Source: CAZQSL01 sp964595945
GTDB lineage: Bacteria; UBP15; UBA6099; JAJRTR01
DNA: 9,669 nucleotides
Direction of reading: 5' to 3'
Assembly: GCA_964595945.1 (NCBI GenBank)
Contig: CAZQSL010000133.1
Location: 1-9,669, forward strand
Shown: piece after piece, positions 6,636 to 9,669 of the stretch
Layout: each line of letters opens with the position of its first letter
How positions within the stretch are numbered: position 1 is the first letter of the stretch
Position numbers and translations under genes: made by a program
The notes under the pieces: generated by a model
The model's database searches: none
Told to the model about the DNA's origin: nothing
What the model saw: the letters and a program-made list of their open reading frames with translations, nothing else

Positions 6636-7982
6636 ATGGAAAGAAGACACCCCGAAAAAATATATACCGAACTCGAAAATCTGCTCTGCAAGCTCATCAG
6701 CATCGACACCACCAATCCTCCCGGCAACGAACTCGACCTCTGCCGCTACGTGTCCGGCCTGATGACCGGCGAGGGCATCCCCACGGAAATATTCGAATCA
6801 GCGCCCAACCGCGGAGCATTCGTCGCGCGCATCAAGGGCGATGGCTCCAAGCGCCCCTTCATGCTCTTCAGCCACTGCGACGTCGTGCCGGCAGTCCCCG
6901 AAGACTGGTCCGTGCCTCCCTTCGAAGGCATCAAAAAAGACGGCTTCATCTGGGGCCGTGGCGCAATGGACTGCAAAAACACCATGGCCACCGAACTCAT
7001 GGTCGCACTCGAAATCCAGCGCCGGGGCATCAAGCTCAAACGCGACCTCATCGTCTGCGCGCCCGCCGACGAAGAGTGTCTCGGCACCTATGGCGCAGGC
7101 TTCATGGTCGACAACCATTTCGACAAAATCGACGCCGAATACTGCATCAACGAAGGCGGCGGTTTCTCGATCAATCTCGACGAAAAAAATAAGATTTATA
7201 TCTGCCAAAACGCGGAAAAAGGTTCGCTCATCCTCAAGATGACCACCTATGGCAAACCCGGCCACGGCTCGGTGCCCAAGAAAAATTCCGCCATGGAACA
7301 GATGGCAAAAGCACTCAACGCCATCGTCACCAACCCGGCGCCCATACGCAGGATCGAATCGGTCGTCAAACTCATCAACCGCATGAGCGCTATGTTCAAA
7401 TTCCCCAACAGCGTCGCCATCAAACAGATTTTCAATCCTCTGTTCTCCGAATTCATCATCTCACAAATGGGCCGCGAAGACATGGAAGACCTCTTCCGCG
7501 CCATGCTCCGCGACACGGTCTCGATCACCATCGTCGAAGGCGGCTATAAGGGCAATGTCATACCCGAAAAATGCGAAGCCACCATCGACTGCCGCATCCT
7601 GCCCGGCACCAACCACGAAGAATTCATCAACCGTCTCAAGAAAATCACTGGCGTCGACGACATCCGCCAGGAATTCCCCGAAATGATCCCCTACGCCACC
7701 GAAAGCACCACCGACTGCGAATTCTTCAAAGTCATCGAAGAAGTCATCAAGGACTATGATCCTCAGGCCACAGTCGTTCCATTCCTCTTCCCCGCCGCCA
7801 CCGACTCGCGATTCCTTCGCTCAAAAGGCATGATCTCCTACGGATTCCATCCCATGACGTCCGCCCGCGAACCCGAAGAATACCTCACCACTCCACACGG
7901 CATCGACGAGCGTGTCCCACTCGACGCACTCCACTTCGGATTTGACGCCATGCTCGACATCGTCCTCAAAATGTGCACATGA
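6636..7982 (+). CDS. M20-family zinc-dependent peptidase/deacylase
   Basis: A 448-residue cytoplasmic metallohydrolase of the M20/M25/M40 superfamily (carboxypeptidase, aminoacylase and DapE/ArgE relatives). The expected two-metal site is complete: H80 with D82 in SHCDVVP, bridging D112 in GRGAMDCK, catalytic E146 and ligand E147 in ADEEC, E173 in NEGGG, and H421 in TTPHGIDERVP. The dimerisation-domain segment KPGHGSVPKKNSAMEQMAKAL follows the catalytic half, as in the family. No signal peptide is visible. The N-terminal DTTNPPGNE and the closing HGIDE motif point to the aminoacylase-1/carboxypeptidase-like branch, but the substrate (dipeptide, N-acyl amino acid or other) cannot be read from sequence. 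Start ATG 6636 has GAGG 4 nt upstream. It has its own upstream intergenic region and a terminator, so it is probably monocistronic and unrelated to the nitrogenase-like genes. Codon use strongly favours C at the third position. Confidence 0.92.
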   Translation: MERRHPEKIYTELENLLCKLISIDTTNPPGNELDLCRYVSGLMTGEGIPTEIFESAPNRGAFVARIKGDGSKRPFMLFSHCDVVPAVPEDWSVPPFEGIKKDGFIWGRGAMDCKNTMATELMVALEIQRRGIKLKRDLIVCAPADEECLGTYGAGFMVDNHFDKIDAEYCINEGGGFSINLDEKNKIYICQNAEKGSLILKMTTYGKPGHGSVPKKNSAMEQMAKALNAIVTNPAPIRRIESVVKLINRMSAMFKFPNSVAIKQIFNPLFSEFIISQMGREDMEDLFRAMLRDTVSITIVEGGYKGNVIPEKCEATIDCRILPGTNHEEFINRLKKITGVDDIRQEFPEMIPYATESTTDCEFFKVIEEVIKDYDPQATVVPFLFPAATDSRFLRSKGMISYGFHPMTSAREPEEYLTTPHGIDERVPLDALHFGFDAMLDIVLKMCT

Positions 7983-8005
7983 CACACTCCTGACACAAAC
8001 ACCCG

Positions 8006-8033
8006 GGGCGGGGCTGCAAACCCCGTCCTTTTT
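8006..8033 (+). terminator. Intrinsic terminator of the peptidase gene
   Basis: An 8-bp stem with one G-T wobble (GGGCGGGG at 8006-8013, CCCCGTCC at 8021-8028) closes a 7-nt loop and is followed by TTTTT. It begins 24 bp after the stop codon. Confidence 0.85.
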
Positions 8034-8095
8034 ACTTTCCGCTGCCACGCCACCCGCCAATCAGATACAAAACACTTCCCATTACTCCCAAATGT

Positions 8096-8101
8096 TATAA
8101 A
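8096..8101 (+). promoter_or_regulatory. Possible -10 element for the phospholipase C-like gene
   Basis: TATAAA, followed by AT, lies in an AT-rich patch inside otherwise C-rich DNA, about 95 bp before the next start codon. No good -35 is visible at 16-18 bp. The surrounding 8034-8195 stretch shows no other gene. Confidence 0.3.
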
Positions 8102-8195
8102 ATAGTCACATCGGAAATGCCCGCATGATACGGGCTGCCATAATTACTCGCCACGCGGACACACCATTCGCGACAACGCACCTCGGGGTCACGCC

Positions 8196-9053
8196 ATGAA
8201 AATCTACTACCACAACAAAGTCGTCAGAGCCGTCTTTCTCAAACACATGTCGCCCTTCGCAGTCGACAAAATCATTCGCTACAATTTCAATACAGACTTC
8301 TACGGCTCGCCCGGATGGAAAATCGTCGAGCACAACGTCATCCCATTCACGCCACTTGGCCGCCACTGGTACAAACCCACCGACCACGTCGACCAGATGG
8401 ACTCCGAAGGCGTCATCAACACATGGCGCCTCCACGTCACCGCTCTCAACAGCATCGTAGACCGTCGCAGATTCCCACCGAAAAAACTTATGCCCATGAT
8501 CCGCATCCTCGGCCGCACATCCCACTCCATCACCGACATATTCGCCCACTCCAGCATCGTCGAACTCCTCTACGACTTCCACCGCAACGACCCCGTCGCC
8601 AAAAAGCTCGTCTCAGACTCCGGCCTCTCAGTCGACAAATACCTCGCCGCCCACTGCCCCACCATATCCACTCTCCTCAACTCTCCCGAATACAAAAACT
8701 TCCGCACCGAATACATTCCCAAAATGTTCTCATTCCAGTCCATCCCCGACAAAGGCCCCACCAGCCACCTCGAATGCAACCTCGATGCCCCCGACGGCCC
8801 CGGATCGGTCAAGCCGCAATACCCCAACGCATTCGACGTTGCCCTCGCGTGCGCAATCCGCGAAGTCGCCGAACACGTCGACAACCTCTTCGAACAACTC
8901 AAAAAGGAACAGCCCGAAAAATACGAAGCTCTCACCACCGCATGGCGCGACAACCCCCTCAAACCCGACCAGCCCGGCCCTTGCTCGCGACGCTCCAAAT
9001 GGTGGTCAGACCGCTTCGGCGGCTGGGGCCTCCCCACCGACGGCCCCGTGTGA
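8196..9053 (+). CDS. Zinc phospholipase C/HET-C-like superfamily protein (tentative)
   Basis: A 285-residue protein, mostly unrecognised, with one telling motif: LGRTSHSITDIFAHSSIVEL, giving H110-x3-D114-x3-H118. This HxxxDxxxH arrangement, with DxxAHS, is the zinc-binding helix of the phospholipase C/S1-P1 nuclease fold and of HET-C-like proteins. Other candidate ligands are H6 near the N-terminus and the histidine in NTWRLHVTALN. The C-terminal part has a helix (AFDVALACAIREVAEHVDNL) and a Trp/Pro-rich tail. There is no signal peptide or membrane segment, which is unusual because classical members are secreted. A phosphohydrolase or lipase role is inference from the motif. The start ATG 8196 has only a weak ribosome site (CGGGG about 9 nt upstream). 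The gene ends 46 bp before the ATPase gene, so the two may be co-transcribed. It is extremely rich in C-ending codons, like the peptidase gene. Confidence 0.6.
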   Translation: MKIYYHNKVVRAVFLKHMSPFAVDKIIRYNFNTDFYGSPGWKIVEHNVIPFTPLGRHWYKPTDHVDQMDSEGVINTWRLHVTALNSIVDRRRFPPKKLMPMIRILGRTSHSITDIFAHSSIVELLYDFHRNDPVAKKLVSDSGLSVDKYLAAHCPTISTLLNSPEYKNFRTEYIPKMFSFQSIPDKGPTSHLECNLDAPDGPGSVKPQYPNAFDVALACAIREVAEHVDNLFEQLKKEQPEKYEALTTAWRDNPLKPDQPGPCSRRSKWWSDRFGGWGLPTDGPV

Positions 9054-9099
9054 GTGGCAAATAATGTCAACAGCTTCGCACGAAAGAGAGTGATAATAA

Positions 9100-9630
9100 A
9101 TGCACCGACTCGAAATCCACAACTTCGGCCCGATCAAAGATGCCACCATCGACATCGAACCAACCAAAGGCGGCATCGACATCTTCATCGGGCCGCAAGC
9201 TTCGGGGAAAAGCACGATAGCGAAGCTGGTTAAGTTTTTCTTGCAGTTTATTTCTAATTCTACCCCGGCAGTTTTTAGAAGCAAAGAATTCCAGTTGGGG
9301 TATAATGAACTTGTTGAAAACATGGAAAAGATGTTTTACGAACTTTTTGGCATTCATTATAGCAGCGAGGCTTATGTTAATTATTACTTAAAAGATGGAG
9401 AAAATGACAAAATCGAGTTGAATACTGAATCTGGAAAAGAAAAATATTTTAAAATTCATGGTGATGATTCAATAAGGAGTTTTTACGAAAGTATTTATTA
9501 TGCACATCCTGGACAGAGAAAAAAAAACCCGAGCCTAAGCGAAAAAGATATAAGTAACCGTTCACGGAGAATAATCAGGCAAGCAGAGAAGGAGCAGAAA
9601 GGTCGGAGTAATAAGCGGAGATGGAATTGA
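9100..9630 (+). CDS. AAA/OLD-like P-loop ATPase, N-terminal part; truncated or frameshifted
   Basis: A 176-residue product opens like the SMC/RecF-type AAA ATPases (AAA_15/AAA_21, OLD-like): LEIHNFGPIKDATIDI, then Walker A GPQASGKST (31-39) and KLVKFFLQF. Relatives usually exceed 350 residues and carry a signature motif, Walker B and a switch histidine, none of which is present here, so an intact ATPase is not encoded. The last 35 or so residues are very basic and low in complexity. An A9 run at 9519-9527 precedes this tail, but both alternative frames stop soon after it, so one indel there would not restore a long frame. Base composition shifts from C-rich to AT-rich near 9230, inside the gene. 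AGAGAG lies about 10 nt before the ATG. Relatives often act in phage defence, but nothing here shows that. The 39 bases after the stop are too few to see what follows. Confidence 0.6.
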   Translation: MHRLEIHNFGPIKDATIDIEPTKGGIDIFIGPQASGKSTIAKLVKFFLQFISNSTPAVFRSKEFQLGYNELVENMEKMFYELFGIHYSSEAYVNYYLKDGENDKIELNTESGKEKYFKIHGDDSIRSFYESIYYAHPGQRKKNPSLSEKDISNRSRRIIRQAEKEQKGRSNKRRWN

Positions 9631-9669
9631 GGATGAAGTCGAAGGGGGAGCGGTGTTGGATGGAGCAGG

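Noticed and set aside
8119..8135. GCCCG/CGGGC hairpin in the leader of the phospholipase-like gene
   Set aside because: Five-base arms in GC-rich DNA are expected by chance, and no riboswitch or attenuator pattern surrounds it.
8106..8582. Minus-strand 158-codon open frame
   Set aside because: It is the antisense shadow of a strongly codon-biased + strand gene; the acidic, Val-rich product is typical of such shadows.

Overview
The window carries six protein-coding genes, all on the + strand. They read as a bacterial chromosome segment. The first gene encodes a methyl-accepting chemotaxis protein, so the host is probably a motile, flagellated bacterium. A nitrogenase-like module with oxygen-labile iron-sulfur signatures suggests an anaerobe. 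The C-rich codon use of the chemotaxis, peptidase and phospholipase-like genes fits a GC-rich Gram-negative lineage (Deltaproteobacteria-like or PVC/Lentisphaerota-like are guesses). The sequence alone does not fix the taxon.

Layout. 1-1326: the 3' part of a chemotaxis receptor gene, closed by a strong intrinsic terminator (1360-1391). 1415-1454: an imperfect dyad overlapping a promoter with a perfect TATAAT. 1496-6478: the core of the window, a three-gene nitrogenase-like cluster. Gene 1 is an 846-residue fusion of a NifH-type iron-sulfur ATPase to a NifD-type catalytic subunit, with an unrecognised domain between them. Gene 2 overlaps it by ATGA and encodes a NifK-type subunit. Gene 3 is a radical SAM enzyme 73 bp downstream, with its own possible -10 and a perfect 16-bp palindrome at the junction. 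6479-6635: intergenic DNA with a perfect 9-7-9 inverted repeat. 6636-7982: an M20-family zinc peptidase followed by a terminator. 8196-9053: a protein with the HxxxDxxxH signature of zinc phospholipase C/HET-C-like proteins. 9100-9630: the front end of a P-loop ATPase that is too short for its family and changes base composition partway through.

How the genes work together. The first two cluster genes would form an electron-transfer reductase: the NifH part hydrolyses ATP and passes electrons from its [4Fe-4S] cluster to a D/K-type catalytic core. By eye alignment the core keeps only two of three P-cluster cysteines in the D-like part and one of three in the K-like part. It also lacks the FeMo-cofactor cysteine. 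No nifB, nifE or nifN homologue is in the window. This argues against nitrogen fixation and for a reductase of the DPOR/COR, CfbCD or methylthio-alkane-reductase kind, with an unknown substrate. The radical SAM protein may make or modify the substrate or cofactor. The NifH-NifD fusion, its extra domain and the radical SAM partner match no nitrogenase-like system I know, and this is the main discovery candidate. The remaining genes look like independent units.
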